A stretch of 64,000 bases of DNA from Alkalimarinus sediminis (GCF_026427595.1 NZ_CP101527.1:567001-631000); one strand, 5' to 3'; positions 36,304-47,401 are shown, counted from the first letter of the stretch. Notes: generated by a model from the sequence alone, not told the origin. A program made the numbers and translations.

Positions 36304-39222
36304 TTAATGCGTTGTTTTATGGGTATTAAACTCTCTTAATGCATTCTGCCAGTTATTATAATCGGCCCAGCGTTGTACCTGCTCGATTGCTTCGATGAGA
36401 TCTTGGTAGTGCTCTTCCAAGTCGTTAGTTTTGCGTTTAAGTGAGGTCTCCATTCTTTCTGCTGTTTCTTGTAGCTCTGGCACACCGCAATAGCGTGTGG
36501 CTCCATGAAGTTTGTGTACCCGCTCTAGCAGAGCTTCATGGTCACCATCTTCATAAAATGTCTGTATGGCTTCAATATCTGAGACGAGATGTTCCAATAG
36601 CATGCTGAAAAGTTCTTCTGCTAGGTCGTTCTTTCCAGCTGCAAGCTTTATACAGAGGGCTATGTCCACGCAGGTTGCCTTTCGTGCGCGGGTGGATGGC
36701 TTGATAGGTTGTGGTGTTGGGTCATAGGTATCGGTTTGATTTTGGTTTGTACACTGATACCCGGTGCGATGAAAGATAACGTCCTGTAGTTGCTGCTCAC
36801 TGATGGGTTTTGTTAGGTAGTCATCAAAACCTTTGTTAAGCAGTGTTTTCTTCTCTTCTGCAAGGGCATGAGCCGTTAATGCCACAATAGGTATCCGTTG
36901 ACCGTTCTTTTCATGGCCTCTGATCTTCTCGGTGGTTTCGATGCCATCCATACCAGGCATTTGCACATCCATAAAAATAAGATCAAACTTCTGTAACTTC
37001 CACTTGGTCAATGCTTCAAAACCACTGGCAGCGGTCACGACATTAATTCCAAGCTCTTTAATTAACACTTCAACTAATTTTAAGTTGGCATCATTGTCAT
37101 CAACTGCCAATATGGTGGGCACGGATGTGCTCTCACTGCTCGCATGGTCGGGCGCCGATAATGCTGGAATTTCCTGCAGCGGTAGAGTGGTAGGGTCGGT
37201 AAATTGATCTTCTGTATAAGGGCCGCTAAGTTTAGGCTCTACAACATCGCCATTAATTAGTTTAAGTAGCGTACTGTAGAGTCGGTGATAAATAACGGGC
37301 TTGGTAAGGTGAGCGCTAACCATATCAAGAATAGAGTGTTGGTGATGGTCAAGTGTTGGTGTGAGTAGAAGTGTTCTGCAGCCACGATTATACTCCAACT
37401 CGCTGAGTAGCTGCTTGTATTGGTTAGATGCCATTAAATGTCTATTGATGCCAACAATAGCCGCAGCGTAACCTTTGCGTTGTTCTTGAGCTGCAATAAC
37501 ACCTTTAATGAGCGCAACTGGGGAGTCCACTTGCTTAACATGAACCCCTAGATTGCTCAGCATGTGTTGTACGGCTAACCCTGTGGTGGCTTGGTTTTCC
37601 ATATAGATAATGCGCTCACCGGATAACGCTTCGAGTTTAGGATCGGGGCTAGCATTGCTGGCAATTTCGGTGGCCAGTGTAAACCAAAATATCGAGCCTT
37701 TCCCCAACTCACTTTCTAGTCCAATCTCGCCTCCCATTTCTTCGATCAGACGTTTGGATATCACGAGGCCAAGACCTGTGCCACCATATTGACGGGCAGT
37801 TGATGCATCTGCTTGGGCAAAGGCGTTAAATAATGACTGTTGTTGTACTCTTGAGAGCCCCACACCGGTATCTGACACGCTGATTTTAACCGTTATGCTG
37901 TTATCTTTCTGAGCTTCAAGCATGGCCCGCAGCACTACCTCACCACTTTGGGTGAACTTGATGGCATTATTGACCAGATTAGTAATAATCTGTTTTATCC
38001 TGAGAGGGTCACCTAAAATATTGTTAGGCACATCACTATAAATGAGCGGCACCAGATCAAGCCCTTTACTGTGGGCGGTTGGTGCTAACATCGTCATAAC
38101 ATCTTCAATGATCTCTCTAAGCTTTAGAGGTGTTCGATCAAGAATCAGTTTCCCCGCTTCGATTTTTGAAAAGTCGAGGATGTCATTGATGATGGTGAGA
38201 AGAATCTCAGACGACTTTTTAATGGTTGTTAAGTGGTCTTTTTGGTGCTGAGATAGGTGCCCTTTCATCAGCAGGTTGGTGAAACCGAGAATACCGTTAA
38301 GAGGGGTGCGTATTTCGTGACTCATGTTAGCCAAAAACTCAGACTTTATTCGGCTAGCTTCTAACGCTTCTTTTCTTGCGATATCGAGTTCTATGTTTTG
38401 AATTTCAATAGTTTCGAGTGTTTCGCGCAGGTCTTCTGTTGCCTGGTCAATATTGTGCTGCATTTCGTTATGGGCTTTGCTGAGTGTTTCAGCCATAGAG
38501 TTAATGCCAGCTTCAAGAAGTTGCAACTCTTCGCCGCCACCACTATAGACACGAGTGTCGAGCTTGCCTTCTTTGATTTCAGTGACTGCGCGAGTGACCT
38601 CTTGGATAGGGCGGATAACGCCACGAGTCATTCGAATAGCGATAAGCCAATTGATCAGGATACCAACAATAATAATCAGGGAGCTGGTCATTAAGGTTTG
38701 ATACTTGGCGACAGTTGAGTTGGCATGAGATAGTTCAAGTGCAACCCATCCCACAATATCTTTACTTTCTGAATTGATATGAAGGGGAGGGTCGATTTCC
38801 TGTAGTTCATCAACGACAGGGGTTTGTAGTTTTATTGGCGTGATAAAAAGCGTTGAATCTTTAGTCTCATCGATTACGACTCGATCAGTTGGCAGTTTAA
38901 CCGGGTTAATAACCGACAACATTTTGGGACCAGAGTGAACCAGACTTCTATGAAAGCTGTCTAGAATCATAATAGAACGAACATCTTTCTCTTCGAGCGT
39001 CGCGTTTGTCAGGCTTAGTAGAAGAGGGCGGTTGCTTGTAAATACGCCATATTCGCTTGCAGTCGCAAGTTGGCGACCTAGTGAAAGCCCTCGTTCGTGT
39101 AGCAGGTTTTGTATACTGCTAATTTGAGTGTGGGTAAACACAACACCCAATATAAGAGCGATGGTAATAGCGGGAAAAAGCGCCAACACCATGACGCGGG
39201 TTTTAACTCCCCATTTTCTCAT
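36304..39222 (-). CDS. barA: Hybrid sensor histidine kinase BarA/GacS
   Basis: 972 residues in the BarA order: TM1 (about 10-30), periplasmic sensor domain (to about 170), TM2 ([17 protein letters not shown]), HAMP, HisKA with phospho-His in [16 protein letters not shown], HATPase with [11 protein letters not shown] and [13 protein letters not shown], a pseudo-receiver, a receiver with phospho-Asp in [13 protein letters not shown] (about 735), and C-terminal Hpt with histidine in [11 protein letters not shown]. It feeds the UvrY/GacA response regulator (not in the window), which drives Csr small RNAs. Divergent from cysM, the Pseudomonas-like layout. Confidence 0.95.
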   Translation of the reverse strand: MRKWGVKTRVMVLALFPAITIALILGVVFTHTQISSIQNLLHERGLSLGRQLATASEYGVFTSNRPLLLSLTNATLEEKDVRSIMILDSFHRSLVHSGPKMLSVINPVKLPTDRVVIDETKDSTLFITPIKLQTPVVDELQEIDPPLHINSESKDIVGWVALELSHANSTVAKYQTLMTSSLIIIVGILINWLIAIRMTRGVIRPIQEVTRAVTEIKEGKLDTRVYSGGGEELQLLEAGINSMAETLSKAHNEMQHNIDQATEDLRETLETIEIQNIELDIARKEALEASRIKSEFLANMSHEIRTPLNGILGFTNLLMKGHLSQHQKDHLTTIKKSSEILLTIINDILDFSKIEAGKLILDRTPLKLREIIEDVMTMLAPTAHSKGLDLVPLIYSDVPNNILGDPLRIKQIITNLVNNAIKFTQSGEVVLRAMLEAQKDNSITVKISVSDTGVGLSRVQQQSLFNAFAQADASTARQYGGTGLGLVISKRLIEEMGGEIGLESELGKGSIFWFTLATEIASNASPDPKLEALSGERIIYMENQATTGLAVQHMLSNLGVHVKQVDSPVALIKGVIAAQEQRKGYAAAIVGINRHLMASNQYKQLLSELEYNRGCRTLLLTPTLDHHQHSILDMVSAHLTKPVIYHRLYSTLLKLINGDVVEPKLSGPYTEDQFTDPTTLPLQEIPALSAPDHASSESTSVPTILAVDDNDANLKLVEVLIKELGINVVTAASGFEALTKWKLQKFDLIFMDVQMPGMDGIETTEKIRGHEKNGQRIPIVALTAHALAEEKKTLLNKGFDDYLTKPISEQQLQDVIFHRTGYQCTNQNQTDTYDPTPQPIKPSTRARKATCVDIALCIKLAAGKNDLAEELFSMLLEHLVSDIEAIQTFYEDGDHEALLERVHKLHGATRYCGVPELQETAERMETSLKRKTNDLEEHYQDLIEAIEQVQRWADYNNWQNALREFNTHKTTH

Positions 39223-39435
39223 TGGAAGCCCTGTTGTGCTGAGAGTAAAATTACTTATTGCTAAACGTTATAACAATATCGAAATCAATGCTAAATGTTT
39301 AACTACACGTTTAAAGTGAGAGCACGTATATTAGTGCTTTGACGTTTGAGAGAGCTGAACTAATAAACGTATCAGCAGTCTACCATAAGCGTCACCGATA
39401 TTTTTACATCAGTTAGCATTTCTTAGAGATCATTC

Positions 39436-40326
39436 ATGGAATTCCCTACTATAGAGTCCTTTGTTGGTAATACGCCGCTAGTACGGTTACAGCGACTTCC
39501 CGGAAACACTACCAATACTATACTGGTTAAACTCGAAGGTAATAACCCGGCTGGCTCGGTTAAAGATCGTCCTGCTTTAAGCATGATTCAAGCAGCGGAG
39601 GACCGAGGAGACATTAAACCCGGTGATACCCTGATTGAAGCCACCAGTGGTAATACCGGTATCGCGTTGGCAATGGCTGCGGCGATTAAAGGCTATAAAA
39701 TGGTTTTGATTATGCCTGAAAACATGAGTGAAGAGCGGCGAGCATCCATGTCTGCTTATGGTGCAGAGCTGATCACAGTTACGAAAGAGCAGAGTATGGA
39801 AGGTGCACGAGATTTAGCCTTAAAGATGCAGGCTGAAGGTAAAGGAAGGGTGCTCGATCAGTTTTCGAATGAAGACAACCTGCTAGCTCATTATCACACC
39901 ACAGGGCCAGAAATTTGGCAGCAAACCGGTGGTACAATAACTCACTTTGTCAGCTCAATGGGTACAACGGGTACTATTATGGGTACTTCTCGCTACCTAA
40001 AAGAGCAGAATCCAGAGGTGCAAATTGTAGGGCTTCAACCTTGTGAGGGAGCATCCATTCCGGGGATTAGGCGATGGCCGCAAGCCTATATGCCACGTAT
40101 ATTCGATGCTTCTGCAGTTGATGAAACCATTGATATGGGCCAGGAAGAAGCGGAAGAAACCATGAAAGCACTGGCTCAACAAGAAGGTATTTTTTGTGGG
40201 GTTTCTTCAGGTGGCGCGGTGGCAGGCGCTCTTCGATTGTCGCAAAGGGTTGAAAACGCAGTAATCGTCGCCATTATCTGTGACCGAGGAGATCGGTATC
40301 TTTCAACGGGTGTGTTTAATAAATAA
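39436..40326 (+). CDS. cysM: Cysteine synthase B (CysM)
   Basis: 296 residues, fold-type II PLP enzyme. PLP lysine in NPAGSVKDRPALSMI, substrate-loop TSGNTGIALAMAAAI and phosphate-binding GTTGTIMGTSRYL. The CysM subtype is shown by SIPGIRRWPQAYMPRIFD, present in CysM and different from CysK. It makes cysteine from O-acetylserine and sulfide or thiosulfate (as S-sulfocysteine). The start lies in a divergent region with barA. A family A palindrome and tandem array follow its stop. Confidence 0.95.
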   Translation: MEFPTIESFVGNTPLVRLQRLPGNTTNTILVKLEGNNPAGSVKDRPALSMIQAAEDRGDIKPGDTLIEATSGNTGIALAMAAAIKGYKMVLIMPENMSEERRASMSAYGAELITVTKEQSMEGARDLALKMQAEGKGRVLDQFSNEDNLLAHYHTTGPEIWQQTGGTITHFVSSMGTTGTIMGTSRYLKEQNPEVQIVGLQPCEGASIPGIRRWPQAYMPRIFDASAVDETIDMGQEEAEETMKALAQQEGIFCGVSSGGAVAGALRLSQRVENAVIVAIICDRGDRYLSTGVFNK

Positions 40327-40346
40327 CGATACTTCGGCTTACTCTA

Positions 40347-40486
40347 TGGATTCCCGCCTTCGCGGGAATGACAGGTTGGTACTTGGGAATGACAGGTTGG
40401 TATTTGGGAATGACAGGTTAGTACTTGGGAATGACAGATTAGTACTTGGGAATGACAGATTAGTACTTGGGAATGACAGTACTAAG
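40347..40486. repeat. Dispersed palindrome (family A) with 21-bp tandem amplification of its right half
   Basis: One full palindrome (40347-40375, GATTCCCGCC then TTCGCGGGAATGACAGG) is followed by a 21-base tandem repeat built on GGGAATGACAGGTTGGTACTT, five full copies from 40364 to 40468 and a partial sixth. Later copies share a GGTTAG or GATTAG variant, suggesting stepwise expansion. The rest of the 40327-40730 gap has no supported gene. Confidence 0.88.
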
Positions 40487-40730
40487 ATGATCAGTGTGTC
40501 CATTAACGTTGCTACATCAATATATGTTTACCCCTAGAGTCATCCTCGCGAACAAGGTGAATTGTGAAGCAAGTAGAGAGCACCCTGGAGTGGCGGGGAT
40601 CAAAGGTATTTGTTACAAATTAGCAGCGGTTATTATCTTTAAAATCGCGTATTCTGCTGGGTTAATAAGCAATACCACACTTACTTTATTTGCGGCCCGT
40701 TGGGTTGCGTAGCCAAGGCTGTAAGCATAA

Positions 40731-42068
40731 ATGGCAAGAAGACCTCAGCATAAAAAGAAGAAACTACCGGCGGGTTTGATAGAGTTAACGATTGATTCGC
40801 TAACCCACGATGGGCGAGGGGTTGCTCGTCGTGAGGGTAAAACTCAATTTGTAGAAGGCGCGTTAGTGGGTGAAACCGTGCGTGCCCGTTATACGGATAC
40901 ACGTAGTAAATTTGATGAGTTAACCGCCGTAGATATACTCACTCCTTCTGAAGATCGAATCACGCCTCCTTGTCCTCATGCCGCGCTCTGTGGTGGTTGC
41001 AGCTTGCAATATATCGATACCGAGGCGCAAATACGCTTTAAACAATCGGTTTTGCAAGGCCAGTTTCGCCATTTTGGTGAAATCACTACAGCAACATTAC
41101 TTGACCCAATGACCGGACCATCGGTCGGGTATCGTCGCAAGGCGCGCCTAGGGGTTCGATATGTGGGTAAGCGAGACGAAATGCTGTTAGGGTTTCGTGA
41201 AAAGCGAAGCGGCTCTATTACCGATATTAATAGCTGTTTGGTGATGGATGATCGTATTGCTCAACATATTGATGAATTGCGTTCAGTCATTCGCAGTCTG
41301 AGTGTCTTTCGGGCGGTTACCCATGTAGAAATTGCGGCAGGTGATACAGAGGTTGCTCTTGTTTTTCGTCATACGTCACCCTTAAAGAGCGATGATATTG
41401 AAAAGCTTATTCAATTTGGTGAGTCGCACCAGTTTCATATTTATCTTCAGCCCAATGACGCTGATTCAACCCATCGTATTTATCCTGCGACGGGAGCAGA
41501 ACGACTAACTTATCGGTTGGATGAATTTGATTTAAACCTAAAATTCCATCCGTTAGATTTCACCCAAGTTAATGCCGATATCAACAACCAGATGGTAAGT
41601 AGAGCCATCGAGTGGTTGCAGGTGTCATCAGAAGATCGCGTGCTGGATCTGTTTTGTGGTTTAGGCAATTTCACGTTACCCCTTGCCAGAAAGGCACGAG
41701 AAGTGATCGGCATAGAAGGTGCCGATGCAATGGTCGTGCGAGGGCGTGAGAATGCAGAGCACAATAATCTGAAGAACGTAGCATTCTACGGTGCTGATTT
41801 ACAGGCGGACTTTACTCAGGCAGTGTGGGCAAAAGAGGGGTTTGATAAAATATTAATTGATCCACCTCGCTCAGGCGCATTAGACATGGTTCGATACTTG
41901 CCTAAGTTTGGTGCCAAGAAAATTGTATATGTCTCATGTAACCCCGCAACATTAGCGCGGGATGCAGGTGTGCTGGTCGAGCATGGTTACCGTATGGTTA
42001 AAGCGGGTGTTATGGATATGTTTCCGCATACCACGCATGTAGAATCAATTGCACTGTTTGAAAAATAA
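40731..42068 (+). CDS. rlmD: 23S rRNA (uracil-1939-C5)-methyltransferase RlmD
   Basis: 445 residues. N-terminal TRAM domain (about 15-75, [20 protein letters not shown]), 4Fe-4S cysteines in [13 protein letters not shown] plus a later C in SCLVMDD, then a Rossmann methyltransferase with [15 protein letters not shown] for SAM and catalytic cysteine in [12 protein letters not shown]. Sits in the cysM-rlmD-relA-mazG block known from Pseudomonas. Confidence 0.96.
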   Translation: MARRPQHKKKKLPAGLIELTIDSLTHDGRGVARREGKTQFVEGALVGETVRARYTDTRSKFDELTAVDILTPSEDRITPPCPHAALCGGCSLQYIDTEAQIRFKQSVLQGQFRHFGEITTATLLDPMTGPSVGYRRKARLGVRYVGKRDEMLLGFREKRSGSITDINSCLVMDDRIAQHIDELRSVIRSLSVFRAVTHVEIAAGDTEVALVFRHTSPLKSDDIEKLIQFGESHQFHIYLQPNDADSTHRIYPATGAERLTYRLDEFDLNLKFHPLDFTQVNADINNQMVSRAIEWLQVSSEDRVLDLFCGLGNFTLPLARKAREVIGIEGADAMVVRGRENAEHNNLKNVAFYGADLQADFTQAVWAKEGFDKILIDPPRSGALDMVRYLPKFGAKKIVYVSCNPATLARDAGVLVEHGYRMVKAGVMDMFPHTTHVESIALFEK

Positions 42069-42134
42069 TCGTATCGGTCTGCCCCAAAACAAGGCAGTTA
42101 TCCGATCTTTAGCGAACTAACGCTTGGACTAGGT

Positions 42135-44375
42135 ATGGTTAAGGTTAGAGAAGATCATCATATTTCAGAAGAAGGCCACGTTGATATAGAACGTTGGATT
42201 CAGCATCTCTCAGAGCAGACAAAGCTCGATGATATAGAGGTTGTTCGGCAGGCCTGTGAGTTGAGCCTGGAAATCGAGCAAGAAGCTGTACGAGAAGACC
42301 GGCTCTGGGCAAAAGGGCATAGTAGTTTCCAGACGGGTCTAGAGATGGCCCAAATACTGGCCGAGTTGAACCTTGATCAGCAGTCATTAGTAGCGGCTAT
42401 TCTTTATCGTGCCGTTCGAGAAGAGCGTCTAAGCCTTGAAACGGTTCGAGATGCGTTCGGTGACGAAGTGGCCAAACTGATTGATGGTGTTCAACAAATG
42501 GCGGCGATATCTGCCATTCATACTCCTTATAAAGGGTCTGTGCTTGGACAAAGCCAAGGCCAGCTCGACAATGTGCGCAAGATGCTCATCACTATGATTG
42601 ATGATGTACGCGTGGTGCTAATTAAGCTAGCAGAAAGAACCTGTGCAATTCGAGCGGTTAAAAACGCGCAAGTCGAAAAACGACAGCGAGTAGCCCGTGA
42701 AGTCTTCGATATTTATGCACCCTTGGCACACCGCTTAGGGATTGGACATATCAAATGGGAGCTAGAAGATCTCTCATTCCGCTATCTACACGATACCGCG
42801 TATAAAAAAATCGCCAAACAGTTGCGAGAAAGACGTGTCGATCGTGATGATTTTATTCGAGAAGTACAAGATACGTTAGAAAGAGAAGTCGCAAGATTTG
42901 GGATAGAGTCCGAAATTACCGGAAGATCGAAGCATATTTACAGTATTTGGCGGAAGATGCATCGGAAGAACCTGGACTTCTCGCAAATTTACGATATTCG
43001 AGCCTTTCGTATACTAGTGCCAGAAGTTCGAGATTGTTACGCAGTACTGGGTATCGTTCACTCCTTGTGGCGTCATATTCCCCATGAATTTGATGACTAT
43101 ATTGCCAACCCTAAAGGCAATGGCTATCGCTCGCTCCATACGGCAGTTGTTGGTCCGCAGGGTAAGGTGATGGAAGTGCAGATTCGTACCCATGAAATGC
43201 ACGATGAAGCAGAATTAGGCGTATGTGCCCATTGGCTTTACAAAGGTACAGACGTAAAGAATAAATCGACCGGTTATGAAGATAAAATTAACTGGTTAAG
43301 GCAAGTACTCGAATGGCAAGAAGAGATCGGCGATGTATCAGGCCTGGTAGATCAACTATCAACAGAAGCCAGCACCGATCGGGTTTATGTGTTTACCCCA
43401 GAAGGTCACGTTGTCGATCTAAGGCAAGGCGCGACACCGGTTGATTTTGCTTACCGTGTACACACTGAAGTGGGGCACAGCTGCCGTGGCGCAAAAGTTA
43501 ATGGCCGTATTGTACCGCTCACCTACCCATTAAAAACAGGCGAGCAGGTCAGCATACTAACGTCAAATAACCCAGCACCTAGCCGTAATTGGCTAAATCC
43601 GGGTCTGGGCTACATACAAACCTCACGAGCTAGAGCCAAAGTCGCACATTGGTTTAAAGAGCAAAACCGAGATCAAAATATTATTGATGGCCGAGCGGTG
43701 CTTGAAGATGAATTTAAGCGTTTGTCTATTGGTGATATCGAACTTAATCAATTAGCAGAAAAGGTTAACTATAAAAGTGCCGCAGATATGTTCGCGGCCA
43801 TCGGAGCGGGTGACCTAAGGCCCACACATGTAGCCAATGTGGCACAAAAATTACTAGGCCCGCACGAAGAAGAACAGTTAAGCCTGCAGCTTAATGTTTA
43901 CCAAGAAGATAAATCGACCGACTCCGATATACAGATAAGAGGTGTGGGCAAATTACTGACCACCATCGCCAATTGCTGTCAGCCAGTACCGGGAGATTCA
44001 ATCATAGGCTATATCACCGTGGGGCGAGGGGTGTCTATACACCGTGATGACTGTATAAACCTGTTGCAGTTGCAAGACAAAGACCCCAACCGAATTATTG
44101 ATGTGAGCTGGGGGGTGAAGCCAGAATCGACCTACGCGGTTGACGTTGAAGTGCAAGCCTATGATCGAGAGGGCCTAATACGCGATGTCACGATTATCCT
44201 GGCTAACGAGCGGGTAAATGTTATCGGCATGAACACGTTTACAGACAAAATGAATAGCACCGCCACCTTAGTGTTAAAAGTAGAAATAAACAGCCTGGAT
44301 AGTTTAGGGCGACTGTTATCTAAAATAAAACAGCTGCCGAACGTGATAGAAGCGCGTCGTAAGCGGGATAGTTAA
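42135..44375 (+). CDS. relA: (p)ppGpp synthetase I RelA
   Basis: 746 residues, RelA-type long RSH. The N-terminal HD hydrolase domain is degenerate: the HDxxED motif of SpoT/Rel is replaced around AILYRAVREERLSL, so hydrolase activity should be lost. The synthetase domain has YDIRAFRILVPEVRDCYAVLG and the G-loop NGYRSLHTAVVGP; then TGS (VYVFTPEGHVVDLRQGATP), zinc-finger-like NCCQPVPGD and a C-terminal ACT domain. Ribosome-bound alarmone synthetase in amino acid starvation. mazG follows 12 bases on. Confidence 0.97.
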   Translation: MVKVREDHHISEEGHVDIERWIQHLSEQTKLDDIEVVRQACELSLEIEQEAVREDRLWAKGHSSFQTGLEMAQILAELNLDQQSLVAAILYRAVREERLSLETVRDAFGDEVAKLIDGVQQMAAISAIHTPYKGSVLGQSQGQLDNVRKMLITMIDDVRVVLIKLAERTCAIRAVKNAQVEKRQRVAREVFDIYAPLAHRLGIGHIKWELEDLSFRYLHDTAYKKIAKQLRERRVDRDDFIREVQDTLEREVARFGIESEITGRSKHIYSIWRKMHRKNLDFSQIYDIRAFRILVPEVRDCYAVLGIVHSLWRHIPHEFDDYIANPKGNGYRSLHTAVVGPQGKVMEVQIRTHEMHDEAELGVCAHWLYKGTDVKNKSTGYEDKINWLRQVLEWQEEIGDVSGLVDQLSTEASTDRVYVFTPEGHVVDLRQGATPVDFAYRVHTEVGHSCRGAKVNGRIVPLTYPLKTGEQVSILTSNNPAPSRNWLNPGLGYIQTSRARAKVAHWFKEQNRDQNIIDGRAVLEDEFKRLSIGDIELNQLAEKVNYKSAADMFAAIGAGDLRPTHVANVAQKLLGPHEEEQLSLQLNVYQEDKSTDSDIQIRGVGKLLTTIANCCQPVPGDSIIGYITVGRGVSIHRDDCINLLQLQDKDPNRIIDVSWGVKPESTYAVDVEVQAYDREGLIRDVTIILANERVNVIGMNTFTDKMNSTATLVLKVEINSLDSLGRLLSKIKQLPNVIEARRKRDS

Positions 44376-44387
44376 GGATTAGAGTTC

Positions 44388-45290
44388 ATGAATAAAGAGT
44401 ACAGCCTCGAAGACCTTCTTTATCTAATGAACCGCCTGCGGGACCCAGACAAGGGTTGCCCATGGGACACCAAACAAACGTTTGACTCAATATTGCCTCA
44501 TACCCTTGAAGAAGCCTATGAAGTGGCTGACGCTATTGAGAAGAAAGATTTCGATCACCTAAAAGATGAACTGGGTGATCTGTTGTTTCAAGTGATCTTT
44601 TATGCCCAAATGGGCAAAGAAGCTGAGCATTTTGATTTTTCAGATATAGTGTCCAATTTAGTGAGCAAGCTGGTACGTCGCCACCCTCATGTCTTTCCTG
44701 ATGGCACGTTAGAGAGTGAGCTGGCTGACGGTGAAACGATCTCAGAAGCCGAGATAAAGCAAAACTGGGAGCGTATTAAAGCCGAAGAGCGCGCATTAAA
44801 AGCGAAAAAAGAAGCGTTAATGGCGTTAGAAGCGGCTAACAAAGCAGACTCGTTTACCAGTGTTCTAGACGACATACCTACCAACCTGCCGTCGTTGGCA
44901 AGAGCTGAAAAGCTACAAAAACGTGCGGCCCACTATGCCTTTGACTGGCCTTCAATTGAGCCCGTATTCGACAAGATACAAGAAGAGTTAGATGAGCTAA
45001 AAGAAGCGCTGGCACACCCTGAAAGTGATGCGCCAATACAGCAAAAGCATATCATGGAGGAGGTGGGTGATGTGCTATTTTGCTGCGTCAATCTAGCACG
45101 TGTCATAAAAGTGAATTCAGATACGGCTCTTAGATCAACCAATCAAAAGTTTGTTGACCGATTTCAGTACATCGAAAAAGCACTTCATCAGCAAGGTAAA
45201 GTGTTGGGCGACGTTCCGCTAGATGAGCTTGACAAGCTCTGGGATGAAGCCAAAGGAACCTTCCAAAAACCTCTCAAACGCTCTGTTTAA
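44388..45290 (+). CDS. mazG: Nucleoside triphosphate pyrophosphohydrolase MazG
   Basis: 300 residues with two MazG repeats. N repeat: GCPWDTKQTFDSILPHTLEE and EAYEVADAIEKKDFDHLKDE with the ExxE..ExxD metal ligands; C repeat: KIQEELDELKEAL and IMEEVGDVLFCCVNLAR. A linker of charged residues (KAEERALKAKKEALMALE) is longer than in E. coli MazG (263 residues). It removes pyrophosphate from NTPs and is often next to relA, as here. Confidence 0.95.
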   Translation: MNKEYSLEDLLYLMNRLRDPDKGCPWDTKQTFDSILPHTLEEAYEVADAIEKKDFDHLKDELGDLLFQVIFYAQMGKEAEHFDFSDIVSNLVSKLVRRHPHVFPDGTLESELADGETISEAEIKQNWERIKAEERALKAKKEALMALEAANKADSFTSVLDDIPTNLPSLARAEKLQKRAAHYAFDWPSIEPVFDKIQEELDELKEALAHPESDAPIQQKHIMEEVGDVLFCCVNLARVIKVNSDTALRSTNQKFVDRFQYIEKALHQQGKVLGDVPLDELDKLWDEAKGTFQKPLKRSV

Positions 45291-45302
45291 ATTTCAAGTC
45301 GA

Positions 45303-45392
45303 CCCTGATTCCGCTTCGCTGCATCAAGGCTACGGGTACGCATGGTGCCGTTATCGTAGCCGTGATGAAAGGAGGTGCGACTGGAATCAAGG
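45303..45392. mobile_element. MITE-like imperfect palindrome after mazG
   Basis: Outer arms CCCTGATTCC (45303-45312) and GGAATCAAGG (45383-45392), 9 of 10 paired; inner arms CATCAAGGCTACG (45322-45334) and CGTAGCCGTGATG (45355-45367), 12 of 13 paired. The whole 90 bases can fold as a branched hairpin. The pattern (…TTCGCT…CTACG) resembles small non-autonomous palindromic elements common in marine gammaproteobacteria; no target duplication was identified. It starts 12 bases after the mazG stop. Confidence 0.6.
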
Positions 45393-45676
45393 AAGGTTGT
45401 TCAGGCGCTAGCGTCCAAAATAGTTCAAAAGTGCTGTATATGTGTAGCATTATAGGCAATCTAATTAGGTTGTATTCACTATGCTGCCTTATTGGTGATG
45501 CTTTTCCTGATGTTAAATATGTGAAATCACTGTGATCTAATTGGCAATATCTGTGTGATGTAATTCAATTCAAACACCCGTTTGACATTCGTTCACAACT
45601 TAAGCGAATAAGGCCATATCTTTATAGATCCGAAAAATATAAAAAGGCGCCAATTATATTAATGAGGGTGCGAGTG
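45393..45676. promoter_or_regulatory. Gene-free control region of the ThDP/citrate-synthase operon
   Basis: AT-rich, no open frame of note. Contains GTGATC/TGTGAT motifs around 45520-45560 but no clean CRP palindrome. GAGGG (45664-45668) is 8 bases before the preferred operon start ATG 45677. I see no confident -35/-10 pair. Confidence 0.4.
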
Positions 45677-47401
45677 ATGATTGAAAATGGTGATTTAATA
45701 CTTAATTATCTTGAGCGTTTAGGAGTGGAGTTTGTATTCGGTGTTCCAGGAGGAAGTATTGAACCGTTATACAATGCGTTAGCAAGAAGTGAAAGGAATG
45801 GAGGCCCAAAGGCGGTTATTGCCAGGCATGAGACTGGGGCAGCGTTTATGGCTGATGGCTATGCCCGCGAAACGGGTAAAATTGGTGTTTGCTGTGCGAC
45901 CGCAGGCCCGGGTGCTACGAATCTTATTACGGGTGTCGCCTCGGCTTATGCTGATGGTATACCTATGTTGGTTATTTCAGCCCAGACCTCTATTGAGAAG
46001 TTTGGAATGGGGTCTCTTCAGGATGCTTCATGTACGGGTATCAACACGCTAGAAATGTTTGAGCACTGTACACGCTTCAATACATTGGTATCTCATTCTG
46101 CTCAGCTTGAATCTAAGCTACTTCAGGCTATCAGTTATGCCACAAGCAATCGTCCGGGCCCTGTTCATTTGAGTATTCCGCTTGATGTGATGAGAGCTAA
46201 AGTAGAGCCTCACCGTATCAATGGGGCTATGAGAGCATTTATAAATCATGAGGTAGTACCAAGTCAGCATGCATTACAATTGGTGCTTAAGGAGCTGGCA
46301 ACTGTAGAGAAAGCGACGATTGTTATTGGTGAAGGCGCTGCGGGTGCAATTAACGAAATACTGGCTTTGGTTGAATCTAGAAATTGGTTGTTTGTTACAA
46401 CCCCTCGTGCGAAGGGGTTAGTAAACAGCTTTCACCCGCAGTATCGTGGTGTATTTGGCTTTGCTGGGCATGAAAGTGCGCATGAAGCATTGCAACCCGA
46501 AAATGCACAACGTGTCGTAGTGGTGGGTACAGCGCTCGATGAAGTATCAACCAGTGGCTGGGATGAAAGTGCGATTATGTCTGAACGGTTAATACACCTC
46601 TCAGGTAACTCAGAGCATCTTAGCCGTTCATTTATGGCCAAGCTGTGTGTATTAGGTTCACTAGAGTTGATGCTTAAGCCGTTTGCTAACCTACTTAGGG
46701 ATCGCCCCAACAAGAAGGAGATGCTACCACTACGCGATGACATGGGGTTGCCTAAGTTCATTAGCATCGAAAAAAGAGACAAATGCATCAGTACTGATGG
46801 CCCTGTAAAACCCCAACGATTTATGAGTTACATGAGTGATGTTTGCCCTGACAATACCCGAGTAGCATTGGATAGTGGGAACAGCTTTTTATGGGGAATT
46901 CACTATTGGAACTGTAAGCGTCCTGTAGATTTTGACCCTCAGAAAAGCCTATTTCATATCGGTATCGGGTTCGCGTCCATGGGGTGGGCCATTGGTTCTT
47001 CCGTAGGTATGGCTGCAGGCGCTAAAGAAAATCCTGTTGTTTGCGTGACAGGGGATGGCAGCATGTTAATGAGTGGGCAAGAAATTACGACGGCATTGCA
47101 GGAAGACTACAATTTGTTGTTTGTCGTGTTGAACGACTCTGCTTTGGGAATGGTTCGTCATGGACAGAAGATCGGCGGCGCTGAGCGAATTGGTAATGAA
47201 CTACCTAATATCAACTTTGCCCAAATGGGAGAGGCGATGGGGATCGAATCTTATCGTATTGAAAACATGGCTGAGTTAGAGGCGCTTGATATAGCTGAAA
47301 TTCTAAGTCGGCCAGGGCCTTGCTTATTAGACGTGATAGTCGATCGTGATGAAATACCGCCAATGGGTGCGCGGATGAAGATCCTTACGGGGGCGGTTTA
47401 A
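45677..47401 (+). CDS. ThDP-dependent enzyme, acetolactate-synthase-like
   Basis: 574 residues from ATG 45677, which GAGGG precedes by 8 bases; an ATG at 45662 has no such site. Three-domain ThDP enzyme: FVFGVPGGSIEPLYNAL and the catalytic Glu in IARHETGAAFMADGYARE at the N-terminus, central domain, and ThDP/Mg motif GDGSMLMSGQEI through NDSALGMV at the C-terminus. It resembles acetolactate synthase large subunits, but there is no regulatory subunit and the neighbours (two citrate-synthase-fold proteins, an SDR) are not branched-chain genes, so another decarboxylation or carboligation is likely. Stop overlaps the next ATG. Confidence 0.85.
   Translation: MIENGDLILNYLERLGVEFVFGVPGGSIEPLYNALARSERNGGPKAVIARHETGAAFMADGYARETGKIGVCCATAGPGATNLITGVASAYADGIPMLVISAQTSIEKFGMGSLQDASCTGINTLEMFEHCTRFNTLVSHSAQLESKLLQAISYATSNRPGPVHLSIPLDVMRAKVEPHRINGAMRAFINHEVVPSQHALQLVLKELATVEKATIVIGEGAAGAINEILALVESRNWLFVTTPRAKGLVNSFHPQYRGVFGFAGHESAHEALQPENAQRVVVVGTALDEVSTSGWDESAIMSERLIHLSGNSEHLSRSFMAKLCVLGSLELMLKPFANLLRDRPNKKEMLPLRDDMGLPKFISIEKRDKCISTDGPVKPQRFMSYMSDVCPDNTRVALDSGNSFLWGIHYWNCKRPVDFDPQKSLFHIGIGFASMGWAIGSSVGMAAGAKENPVVCVTGDGSMLMSGQEITTALQEDYNLLFVVLNDSALGMVRHGQKIGGAERIGNELPNINFAQMGEAMGIESYRIENMAELEALDIAEILSRPGPCLLDVIVDRDEIPPMGARMKILTGAV

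Noticed and set aside
40280-40537. 85-codon frame with repeated RLVLGND
   Set aside because: Product of the 21-bp repeat (a multiple of three); it starts inside cysM and has no ribosome binding site.
45223-45411. 62-codon frame after mazG
   Set aside because: Begins inside mazG in another frame and runs through the palindromic element; no family resemblance.
45520-45560. CRP-like TGTGA motifs upstream of the ThDP operon
   Set aside because: The motifs are not arranged as TGTGA-N6-TCACA.
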